64,000 nucleotides of DNA, from contig OZ026844.1 in NCBI GenBank assembly GCA_964023205.1, positions 33,589,326-33,653,325 on the forward strand, given 5' to 3'. Numbering within the stretch: position 1 is the first letter of the stretch; every line of letters starts with the position of its first letter. The notes beneath the pieces are model-generated. The model saw nothing but the letters and a program-made list of their open reading frames with translations, was not told the origin of the DNA and did not search any database. Shown here one piece after another: positions 36,896 to 48,800 of the stretch. The position numbers and the translations under genes were made by a program. Origin of the DNA: Lutraria lutraria. Its lineage: Eukaryota; Mollusca; Bivalvia; Venerida; Mactridae.

Positions 36896-39800
36896 TCAAA
36901 CAAAGGTTGACATTGCTGACTGCTGGTTTCCTTTTTCATCTGGTTTCTGGGAACCATACTGGCCTGAATATAATAAACATAAAGAAAATAAAAATATTTC
37001 AAATTGACATTAGGCAACAAAATGAAACTACATAGTTAAATACCAGTATTTGATTTATGAAAAATTAAACAGTTGGATAGACTTAATGTATTCTTTTGCC
37101 AAATTTATACTCAACCATTGTTGGCATTAATATATTGTATTTCAATTTCACTTACCAATAAAGGAACCATCTTCATTGAACTTGCTAGGGTCCACATCCC
37201 CATATTCAGCCATGCTGTCTGTTTCACTGCCACCAGGTAACTTGTCCCCTTCATTATCGAATGAGTCGGGGCTGCCAGCAGCAAGAGGATCTGTCTCTGA
37301 ACTGAAGAGAGAATGAACATTACAAAACCTAGTTTAAATGGTATTAGATACTCTAGTTGAAACTGCAATAGGCAGAATCAGGTTTAAACTGCAACATAGT
37401 TTGAACTACAATCAAAACTCGTTATATCGAAGTTCGTTGGACTTGCCAAAATACTTCGATATAAACGAACTTCGATATAGGAATTTCGATACCCATGTTT
37501 ACATTTTAGAGCTAAAGTCAATGTGTCGTAATAATAACGTAATCGTGTTATTCAGTGTACGGGATTGTAACAGGTTATAAGAATACGGCATTTATACCGG
37601 TACTTTCGATTTATTTTGCTATATACATTTCAAATATGCATAAGATAGTTTTAGATGAGCATATAGCAGCATTAATGATAATTTGTTTCATCAACGAAAA
37701 GTTTGTATCAGTTTTATAATTGTGAGAATGGACACTAACATGTTTAAACAGCTGTCAATAATTAAATATCAATTATAAATTGTAAGTGTTTGTTTGCGGA
37801 AAAGGTGAAAACATTTCTTTTATAAGTTGGCGACATAATTGGTTTGACATAGATGGTCACTTTATAGTTGAAAATATTGGGTTCGGACCGAAAATCTACT
37901 TTGATATATGAAAATATCGAGAACCACGAATTTGATATACGTGCGTTTTTATAATACGTAATAAGGATAAAAATCGGGACTTTATCTTTACTTCGATATA
38001 AGCAGGATTTCGATATAATGAGTTTCGACTGTACTTGCATATTAGAAATTCTAGTTCAAACTGCAACTGATAGTTTAAACATCCAAAACTAGTATATTAC
38101 AAATTCTGGATTATACTGCCACAACCAGTTGAATATAAACATATTATGAAAGGTGTCCCTTATTCAGAGGTGATTTTGTATTAAATAATCAATGACAGTT
38201 TTTAAAAGAATGACCTCCATTCAAAGGGTGGCCACCTATAACACAAGTTGGACTTTATAAACAAAACATTCACAAACTTTTGAATAAAGGCTGAGATAAG
38301 TTGTATGTGCAAAACATGCTGCTTACTAAATATTGTCAGTGCAAGTTATTTGAAAATAAGTGCCAATGGGGGAAGGGACAACAGTAGCTCCAGTTAGAAA
38401 ACAATACTGTATTTTCATTTATTTTCGTTGGGCTCAATTTTCGTGGTTTCCACTAAAATAGCTATTTCGTGGGGACATAAATTTGTGGATTTAGATTTTT
38501 TAAAAGAAATGCCTTATCTCTGCATTTAAATTCGTCGGGATTTGATTTCGTGGATGAGCCGACCCACGAAATCCACGAAATTAAATCCCCAACGAAAATT
38601 AATGATTCCACAGTACATTTCTGCACTGAACTAATTCCTTACCTTTTAGGGTATTCATTAAATAAATCTTTATCAGGATTTTCAACATCATTCCCTCGAA
38701 GTTTTTCTCTTTCTTGAACTGTAAATAAAAATTCATCAATACATCCAATGTGTAGACAGCATCATTTTGTATTTTAAGTATCAAAAGATATTCGTTACTT
38801 GCTCCTGGGACAGATCAGTACTCATTAATCATATAAGAACAATCTGTTTAGGGTTTCATACCTGTTTTTAATAGTATTTTAGTCACATCCCAGGAGGCAA
38901 TTAACCTAACAAGTTCCTGGATTCTGAACCAGTATTGTCCATGTTATATGCAAGTTACTACCAGTTTCTCCACATGAATCACAGGAACCAGCATGTGAGG
39001 ACAAATAGTCACACATATTAACCTAACAAGTTCCTGGATTCTGAACCAGTATTGTCCATGTTATATGCAAGTTACTACCAGTTTCTCCACATGAATCACA
39101 GGAACCAGCATGTGAGGACAAATAGTCACACATATTAACCTAACAAGTTCCTGGATTCTGAACCAGTCTGTCCATATTATATGCAAGTTACTACCAGTTT
39201 CTCCACATGAATCACAGGAACCAGCATGTGAGGACAAATAGTCACACATAGGATGTCTTCAAACTCAAACATCATATACAGTCAAACCAGTGAACAAAGG
39301 CCATCCTTTGGAAAGACAAAATCTGACCTTATTGACAGGTGGCCCTTAATCAAAGGTCATTTTGGTCCTAATAATCAATGCAGATTTTTAAAACAATGAT
39401 CTTTGTTCACAGGGTGGCCTTTATTCAGAGGTGGGCGCTAAAACACGTTTGACTGTACATAAAACTTCCTTACTGATATAAGACTGTCAAAAAAATTAAA
39501 TCATACAAACCATTATATTTTTCGCCCCTACTTCTCTTGATGAAACAGATAATTATTAAGAACAATATAAGAACAGCAATGAGAACCATCATCACAATAA
39601 ACCAGGGTGTCTGTGCGAGATTTGTCTCTTCTGCTGACTGCATTGCTGTAAAATAAAAGGATATTATAATGTCAAGTTGTGTGGGATGCAGCTTTAAACA
39701 TTAAAAAACCAACTTTTATCATTTTAAGCATCTTCAGTTAAATTCTAGAGTACTATTTCAGTGTCATTTACAATACAGTGAATGTGTTAATGGACACTAT

Positions 39801-42800
39801 GCTTTCAGTTGCTGTAATTTTTTATATTTTTTTTTCTGAAATGGATTATATAGTTAATCATAACTTCTCATTTATAGGTCTCTTCCACTTATCACATGAC
39901 ATGTGCTCATTTGTATTGTTTTGATGATGTTCTTTGTACAAGTGGCTAATTAAAGTTCTGTTTATCTTTTATGGATAGTTACCTTCTCCTTTTGTAACTC
40001 TTGTAATTGGTTCAGAGAAAATTTCGTCATTACTGTTTACGGCCGCCACACTGAAATCATACCGTGTATTAGGTTCTAACCCTGACACGTTGATCCACCT
40101 ATAAATTTTCTCCTCCGCTGTTTTTTCCCAATCTTTTTGATCTAAAATCAACAAGAAATAAATCTCAGTTTACTTCTCAACAAAATTGGGACAGGAAGTG
40201 GATAAAAAGTACAACTAGCACAGTGCCAAATGAATTTTAGGATTAATAACTCTAAGTCAAATATTTGTTTAATCAGTTTAACTATCTATGATTGGAAAGC
40301 AATTGCTTTGAGATGGGCCATGTTTTTGTAAAATGTTCGGTTTTGATGTGCAGCAATATTTTAGTTCCATATGAAGTTCACACAATCTGTATACATGTGT
40401 GATGTATGAAGTAATGTGATACATGTTTATTGAAGTTTTATTGTCCATACTGACACACACAGCATGCACCAAACCAATCGCCATTGTTGCGACTATATGG
40501 AGCTCTTTACAAGTGGTCTTTACATAAATGATCAAGGCTATATCAATACTGAGATCTGTAAATAGGTCATGTATTCAAATTGAGATCTATCAATGGGTCA
40601 TGTATTTTAATTGAAATCTATAAATAGGTCATGTATTTTAATTGAAATCTATAAATAGGTCATGTATTTTAATTGAGATCTATTAATAGATTGTACTCAT
40701 TGTAGTTACTTACTTGATTCACGATATCTAACATAATGAGATGACCCATAGGGAGCATCAGTATTGGAATCAAAACTCCAAGAAATGTTCACAAAATCTT
40801 CACCAATTAAAACAATCTCCACTTCTGGTGCAACAAGAGCTGGAATCAAAAAGAGTATACAAGTAGTCAATATATCCACAATGGTCATCAATAAATGCTA
40901 CATAGTCATTATCAACTGTTGATCTTCATCAGTATTAATTGATTTCCAAGTTTTAATCTTGTTTTCAACAGTGTTTTACTCATACAATTGGCTGAGATAT
41001 TACCCCTGCAAACATTTCGAACAAGTTTGTCAAAATTGACAACTATTGTGAACACTGCCCATCAAAAATTGAAGATATTCCATGCGAGAGGTGTGCATAA
41101 AATATATGTCTGAAGGCAAAAGCTCATTTTGAAAAGGCCCATTGCTTGGTTTAGAAACTAAAGAAATGGAAGACTATGAACCTTAAACAGATCTTAAGGT
41201 TCAAATTCATGGTTACATATTGATACTTACGTTTGTCATTGGCAGTTTTTGCGTCAAAGTAAAACTCATCACCAAGACCTTTGCTTGTTTTAGCCCAGAT
41301 ATAGATATTATATTCCTGGTCAGGATCTAAGTCACCGAGATATGCATGGCTTCTATTGGGATCATCAAATTTAGTGGTCTGCATAACTTCTCCGAGATCA
41401 AATCCGTCAACTGTGGGAAGAAAAATAGACTACTATAGCTAATCATTATTAAGATATGAAAGTTAAAAACTTACTTGGGGGAGGCAATTGCTAGTTTCCC
41501 CTATGTTGATCATTCTAATTAAGATCATTTGTGGTCCATCCTATGAAAGCAGTCTCACCATTGGTCAAATATGAGAATGACAGAGGCAACCAATCAGAAA
41601 TATACGACAGATTATTTAGAAGAGGATGTCAAAGAAAAGATTGGACAGACAAGATGAATGGAAGGGCCGCTACATTCCGAAGACATTGGTCCAAAACAGC
41701 GCTCCTGGTTTAACTTCCAGTACTTTCTGACCCCCTTATTCTGAAAGCAATTGCCAGCTTCCACATGTAATGTTTGAGGTTGATGGGAAAGACAGTGATA
41801 TGATTCAAAATAGTACTTTGCTGAAATGTAAAGTCGTAATGTGTGAGGTTGATGGGAAAGACAGTGATATGATTCAAAATTATAGTACTTTGCTGAAATG
41901 TAAAGCCATCAACCAACTATAAACAAGAGTGCCTAAATGTCACAAAATACGCCCATCAAAAGGTTTGTGATACTAGGTGTGGTAAATTATATATTTTTTT
42001 GTAAAATAAGTAACATTTATCAACAAGAGTGCCAGGTCACAAAATACGCCCATCAAGGGGCATAACTCAGAAGTGCTTGGGCCGATTGGGCTGGTTATCG
42101 AACTTGACAGAGATCTCATGGCCATAAACATTTTCATGAAGTTTGGCGACGATCTGAATAAAACTATTTGAATTAGAGACGGACATCATTGTGGACAGAC
42201 AAGCAAAGATGGCAATTACAAAATTATCATTCCAAATTAAATATCAGTAAATAAAAATAATAATAATTTTAACAGTTTTTGAGTCACAAAAAAGCACTCT
42301 ACCAGCTGAAAATAAAATTAAAATCAATGAGTCACAATGAACGAGTATCAATGTAAAAAAGCCCTTTTTTACCTTTTCTGTACCCTATTTCATATCCTGT
42401 CAGATTTCCATTGGCTTCTTCAGGCTCCTCCCACTCAAGCAGAAAATGATCTCGACCTCTAGACACAACTCTGGCTGACTTGACATGTCCAGGCACTTAA
42501 ATTAGACCAATAAAAACATTAAAACAGATTTGCAGGTAATAAAGATTAAATAATAAGTTTTTATCAAAAAGTTGTGTATAAGAATGGTTATCTTTAACTC
42601 ATATTAGTATATCGGTATTCTTTTACTGCAGTTGATGCGCATAAGAACTAGATAATGATAAACCACATCTGAAGTTTTGGGCCAAATCATTTTCAAACTC
42701 AGTCTTTTATGATTGCTTTTACAAAGTTTCACCTCAACTTATTTAAAAAATGTTTTTTTCAGCAATTTTCAAGACAAGAATGTAGGAATTAATTTATAAA

Positions 42801-45800
42801 TTTATCAACACCAACCTCCTTCCTCTGTCTCAAATGTAATAATATTACTAGGTTCTGATTCAAAGTATGTGTTCCTTGCAATAACCTCTGCCATGACCAC
42901 AGAGTAAGGATAGAGTGTTCGTACAGTTCCACGTTCCTTGGTGATGGAACGGGTTCTTCTTTCATCCTCATCTGGCCCTCTCTTTATATCTACAGATTTC
43001 AGGGTCGTATTTTTTTGACCTAATTTCCAATACCGAATCTGTAAGGTAATTCATCAAATCATAACTATGGTATCGTAAAAATGATGTTAATTACATAGAT
43101 AACTTTGTTTAATGATAATAATATAATGATAATAAAAACAAAACAATAATGATTGATGCAATAATTATTCCATTATTATGGATATACATACAGGATAGTG
43201 CATGAAAATACTGACCATATACGGGAAATAGTGATCTATAACCCCAGATGTAAACCTATGACCCCATGTTGTGACTAATAAACACAGAGAGTAATATATC
43301 ACCCCAGGTAGAGACCAATGGCCTCAGATTCTGACCAATGACTTAGGATCACAGTGACCTTTGACCCCATATAGTGACCGATGACCCGGCCTAGATTTCA
43401 ATCATGATATTCTGTGAAATAAGAGGGAAATGATGTATCTGTTGCGGAGCTGTTTCCTCATGCTTGCAAGTCAGATGCTCTACTAACTGAGCTAATCGGG
43501 CTGGTGAATATCCCAGCCAATTTATAAATACAATATACCACCTCGTTACATCTGGGTATCATGTTGTAAACATTGATAGAATATTGTAAACTGTGGTATC
43601 ATGTTGTAATCTAGGATAGAATATTGTAAACTGTGGTATCATGTTGTAAACTAGGATAGAATATTGTAAACTGTGGTATCATGTTGTAAACTAGGATAGA
43701 ATATTGTAAACTGTGGTATCATGTTGTTAACTAGGATAGAATATTGTAAACTGTGGTATCATGTTGTAAACTAGGATAGAATATTGTAAACTATGGTATC
43801 ATGTTGTAAACTAGGATAGAATATTGTAAACTGTGGTATCATGTTGTAAACTGGGATAGAATATTGTAAACTGTGGTATCATGTTGTAAACTGGGATAGA
43901 ATATTGTAAACTGTGGTATCATGTTGTAAACTCAGATAGAATATTGTAAACTATGGTATCATGTTGTAAACTGGGATAGAATATTGTAAACTGTGGTATC
44001 ATGTTGTAAACTGGGATAGAATATTGTAAACTGTGGTATCATGTTGTAAACTGGGATAGAATATTGTAAACTGTGGTATCATGTTGTAAAATAGGATACA
44101 AATATCAAACTATGTAACCAGTTTGTTGTCTGCAACGATCTTGCAGAGAAATTTATTCAGAACATGTCCATTGGACTTACCTTGTATCCCTGGAATTCTC
44201 CCTGGACCATAGATGGTGTTGTATCAATAGAGTTCCATTGAAAAACAGCAACCTTGTCAGTAACATTGATACCTGGGACAAGCTCAAAGTCTGAAGGTGA
44301 AGTCAGAAGTTCTGAAAGGTAAAATACATGTAAACAATATGTTCTGAAAGGTAAAATACATGTAAACAATGTGTTCTGAAAGGTAAAATACATGTAAACA
44401 ATGTGTTCTGAAAGGTAAAATACATGTAAACAATGTGAAATATTCAAGAGAAAGTATAGAAATATCGAGTTGGTCTTAAGCTGAACTTTTGATATACTCT
44501 TAAGTTATTTTATTGTTTGTTAACAAAACATAAACCTTAATGTCATAATATGTTATCCTGCGAAAATACCGGAGCAATATTTACTTATTACAGACAGCAC
44601 ACATTCACCATCAGGCCCTTTCCCATCCCAATTTTTTTGTAGAATTTAAATGATTAGTTCCAATATTCCAATTTTTTACCATGAATCATTAAAACCTTCA
44701 TATGACACACTTGCACAGCCGAACTTAAGCACAAATTTAACCACTGATAAAACATGAAAAATATTTAATTTCTTAAACAAAAGTCATAAAATGGCATGAA
44801 AAACACAGCAGGTACTTACCCCCTTCACCAGTATAACCCATATGCACTACAGACAAAGCTGCACTTTTGCCTTTCTCATTCCAAGCTTCTATATAAATTT
44901 CATATGGTTCGTAAATTTTGCCAATGTAGATTCTTTTAGTTGTTTCCGTCCAGTCTGAGATCGTTGTTCTGTTTGTCATGCCATCTTTTTTGATAGTAAG
45001 GTTATACCTAAAATCATCTCCGTTGTGGTTGATTGGCTTCATTTCCTGTTTGGGAAAAAAGTGGAAAGATAAACTGTGAAAACCTCTATATAATGAATGT
45101 TTTGGTGTAATATAAAAATGTTTATAAATTAAATATTTTGCATTATATAACAAGAGGGCAAGATGGCCCTATATCACTCACATGACAATCATTGTTTACT
45201 CATTAAAACATTGTTTGCAACCTGTCACCTATTTTTTGACCCCAGATCACCCATGTTAGAACTTGTCCTACATATAAATAAGACAAACATTCTGACAATG
45301 TTTGGTGAAGATCCGAACAAAACCGTACAACAAAAAAAGAAGCGACTTACATCCCATTTGATGATAAGCCAACCTGGTTCGCTTCTATCAGTACTTAAGT
45401 TGCCAGGGTTATTGTCAGGTCTTTCAGGGTTAGTGTCACACATAGCCATACTTATCTGACTTGGCTTACTCTTACCAAATCTGTTTGCAGCAATTACCCT
45501 GATAAAAACAACAACAACAACAAAATTTAGTACTTCAATCAATCAACAGTATTTCTAGACAAACTAAACAACATTAATATCGTCCATACTTGAAATAGTA
45601 TGTTTGATGCACACAGATCGATAACGTCCTGGTATGACTTCAAATTTTTGAAAATATATTTTACACATACATGTACATAATTATTATGTGGGATTATCCA
45701 AAATAACATATGTGTTGATTCAATACAATTCGTTTTAAAGGAACTGAATTTCATGATTTACACCAGGAAATTATAATAATAAGAACATATATACAAGTCA

Positions 45801-48800
45801 TTTTAATGGTTAAGTGTCATACATAAATATTAATTCCTATTGATATTCGCCTTCTGTTGCACAATTTGTGTCATAATTATCTTCAACATGTATCCAACAG
45901 GGCTTTAGGAAGTTTGGTATCATATATACAAACACAAAAATCAAAAATACAATTTAAGTTTTTGAAACTGAACGATACTTCAGCTCTCTTAGCCATCACT
46001 GCTCAGCGCATACACATTTTTATGCAGACCTAAGTACTATGTTTATCTACATCCGCCAAGCAGTTACTAAAGTAGTTCCCATTTATGTTGCAGTGCAAGT
46101 CTACATAAGTTCAGTTTCCATTCATGAGCACTTTCAGTACTTTGATTAATATTCTATGGATACAATATAATACACATAAGCAATACATCTGTGTTGCATA
46201 CCAGAGCTAACATGTTCCCTTACACTTAACAAGTCACCATAAACATGCTTCAATCAAAGATGGTAATGAATGACCATGGAAGCAATTTTTCTATTGTTTA
46301 ATTTCAGAGAAACAAAAGAAAACTTTACTACTTTGTAATTTATCTTGCTTAAAATATCTTAAAAAATGTTCCATCGAGAGCATGTATCACACTTTCAGAC
46401 TTTTTCAATTGTTCAAGTAATTGTCTTATATGTGGATGCATTGTATATAATTTGAAGGAAAATGAAAGCATTCACAGAGACTCGCTCACTAATGTTTGAA
46501 TAAATAATTAAGGAAACTTATTAAACTGATGTAGAACAATAAGTCAAAAGCTAACCTGAATGTGTAATTTGCATGTGGTGACAATCTGACACTGGCTTCT
46601 GTTTTGCTTGGATCTGTGACGATTGCAGCCTTTGTCCAAATATCTGGTTCATAGGAATGATTATATTCCACCGAGTAATTGGTGATTTCAGCAAAGTTAT
46701 CAAATCCAGGTTTCCATGACACAATCGCACTACGACTCAAACAAGAACTGAATGAGACATCGGTGGGCGGGTCTGGTGGAGCTGTAATTTGTATGAATAT
46801 TCATGAGGGTAAGATTGAACTGTATGAATATTCAATGAAACAGTTGTTTAAATATATGAATAATCATTTGAGGAGAAAAATATCATGAATATTCAAAAAT
46901 AAAGATGTAAAATGTATGAATGATTCTTGAAGATAAAATATGTAATGAAAACTATTAAGAAGCTGTTCAATACACATTTATTCATTAAAAACAATTATTC
47001 ATCTGAAATGTATGAATATTCAGCAGTAATGCTATACACTAATTATCGGTGTGTAACACAATGTAAGACATAAATTTATCAAAGAACAAAAAGCTGAGTT
47101 CAATAAACAATAATGGCCTTGGTGGCTTGACTTAAATTCATTCAGATGGACAGAAAAAGAATTTACTATATACCTCCCTCTCCACACATCATTTAATACT
47201 GGTGGAATAAAAACAAATATGTTTTATTCTTTGTAGAATAACCTTCATGTACTTACCTCTAACTTCAAGTTTAGCACTTGCTGTTGCACTGTCCAGTTTA
47301 TTACTGGCTACACAAGTATATTGACCAGTATCTTCACTAGTAGAAGCATTAATGATAATCTCATTACCATTCTTACTAATTCTAGGATTGCTTAAATCCA
47401 AAGATTTGCCATCTTTTAACCAAGTTATTTCTAAATTTTTATCCTCATCCGGATCGGTACTGGCCGAACATTTGAAAGTCGTCACTCCACCAAATGTTAT
47501 TATACGTGAATGAGGTGGTTCGTCTATCTTCGTTTTTACTGAAAATAAAAAAATTGCAACTATTTGAAGTTATTTTTCGTTCAATTTTGGTTTGTAGGTG
47601 AAGGATATTTTCTTTTCAAAGATGGATTCATGATGGTCACAAACCACTGAAAAGAATTTCTTATCTAAGGATGACATCTGTTATGTACGAATTAGATGAG
47701 TAAAACATGGTTATAGTGAATTCTAATACAGTAAAGTATTAGATACAGTAAAATGAATCGATTTTGATGTAAGTGGCAATAAGGCTACAGGACAAACCAT
47801 ATCAAAGATAATTATGTGGTCAGATGAAAAAAAATAAAGTTTGGCTTTTCTTCAAAATTGTGATATTGAAATGAAAATTTAGAACATTCTTGAATGGAAG
47901 TGTATCAAGTACACAAAAACTTACTTCTGACTAAAAGAACACCAGATGACTCCAATTTTCCATATTTGTTTTCAGCATAACATGTCCAGTTGCCTTCATC
48001 TTTCATTGTACTATTCTGTAATAAAATAATACAAATGAATTAAGATTAATCTAAGCATCAAAATTAATGATATAATTATCTCCAACATATTTTTCATTTG
48101 TATTTCATTCTAACTCAAAAAGTTGGATTAACAGATCAGTATTTGGATGTTGGTATTTGAGATATCAAGAACTTTTGCTCAGCGAATCAAGCAATATTTT
48201 TATTTAAAATTGAAATCACAAGCAATAACAAGTCAATGTTCATAGAAAAATTAAACATGGTCATTATTCGTTAATGGCTAATAGTAAATAATAGCCATAA
48301 TAAGAATAAAGAACACTCCACAATAATTTACCAAATAAACCTTATAACAAAGGCCTGTTGTGTATATAATAAATTTCGCTTCTCGTTCACGGTGGCTTTT
48401 CTTTTCAGTATTATTATGATTACTGTAATGACATTACCAAGATGGTGATATTTCCTGATGGCTTGATAGGGAATCTTGGTCCCTCTATTTTCTGGTTATT
48501 CCGTTTCCAAAATATTAATGGCTTCGGTTTTCCATCAATTTCACAAGGTAGAGTGACATCATGGTTTTCTGTGATCCTTATTTTTTCCTTAAACCCTGCT
48601 TTAAGCTCTGGCTTGAAAGCTGAATTCAATACACATGTAGTTTATTGATAATAAAAAATAATTTATTGAAACATCTAACATAATGAATTGAAGTAGTTAG
48701 ATAAATACATTTTGTACAAACAAAAATTGCACATTTTATCTCTATTTTAACAGCATTTCAGTATTTTTTTGGTGGGTAGGTAACCTTAGAAGTTTTGCGT

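Larger units (their letters stand above)
36896..39645 (-). other. Nrg: Neuroglian exons 21-24: membrane span and cytoplasmic tail
   Basis: Residues about 1147-1168 are the membrane span (begins WFIVMMVLIAVLI). It is followed by KRSRGEKY, the conserved juxtamembrane basic stretch that in this family contacts FERM proteins. The ankyrin-binding motif FIGQY lies at 1250-1254, split across exons 23 and 24 after the first base of the Gly codon. The last residues are STFV, and TFV fits a class I PDZ ligand like the C-terminus reported for the neuronal neuroglian isoform of flies. The stop is TGA at 36898-36896. Only one C-terminal form is visible. Confidence 0.95.
39983..46781 (-). other. Nrg: Neuroglian exons 12-20: five fibronectin type III domains
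   Basis: FN3 domains start at about residues 619, 716, 817, 937 and 1038. Most are split over two exons, and the typical Trp (for example SWKP, EWEEP, SWSF) and Tyr/Leu core positions are present. The third domain carries a basic insert with RRTR at residues 889-892, a furin-like site in the place where L1-family members are proteolytically processed. Several N-x-S/T sites are present. Exon 16 uses an unusual donor (GTTGGT). Confidence 0.93.

Noticed and set aside
36760..37020. Minus-strand 86-codon frame over the last neuroglian exon
   Set aside because: Wrong frame. Exon phases fix the true frame, which ends in FIGQY...STFV and TGA at 36896.
44157..44447. Minus-strand 96-codon frame with FYLSE/YCLHV repeats
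   Set aside because: It is exon 15 read upstream through the 32-bp tandem repeat, mostly intron.
45163..45459. Plus-strand 98-codon frame
   Set aside because: It lies over a dispersed repeat and the antisense of neuroglian exon 13.
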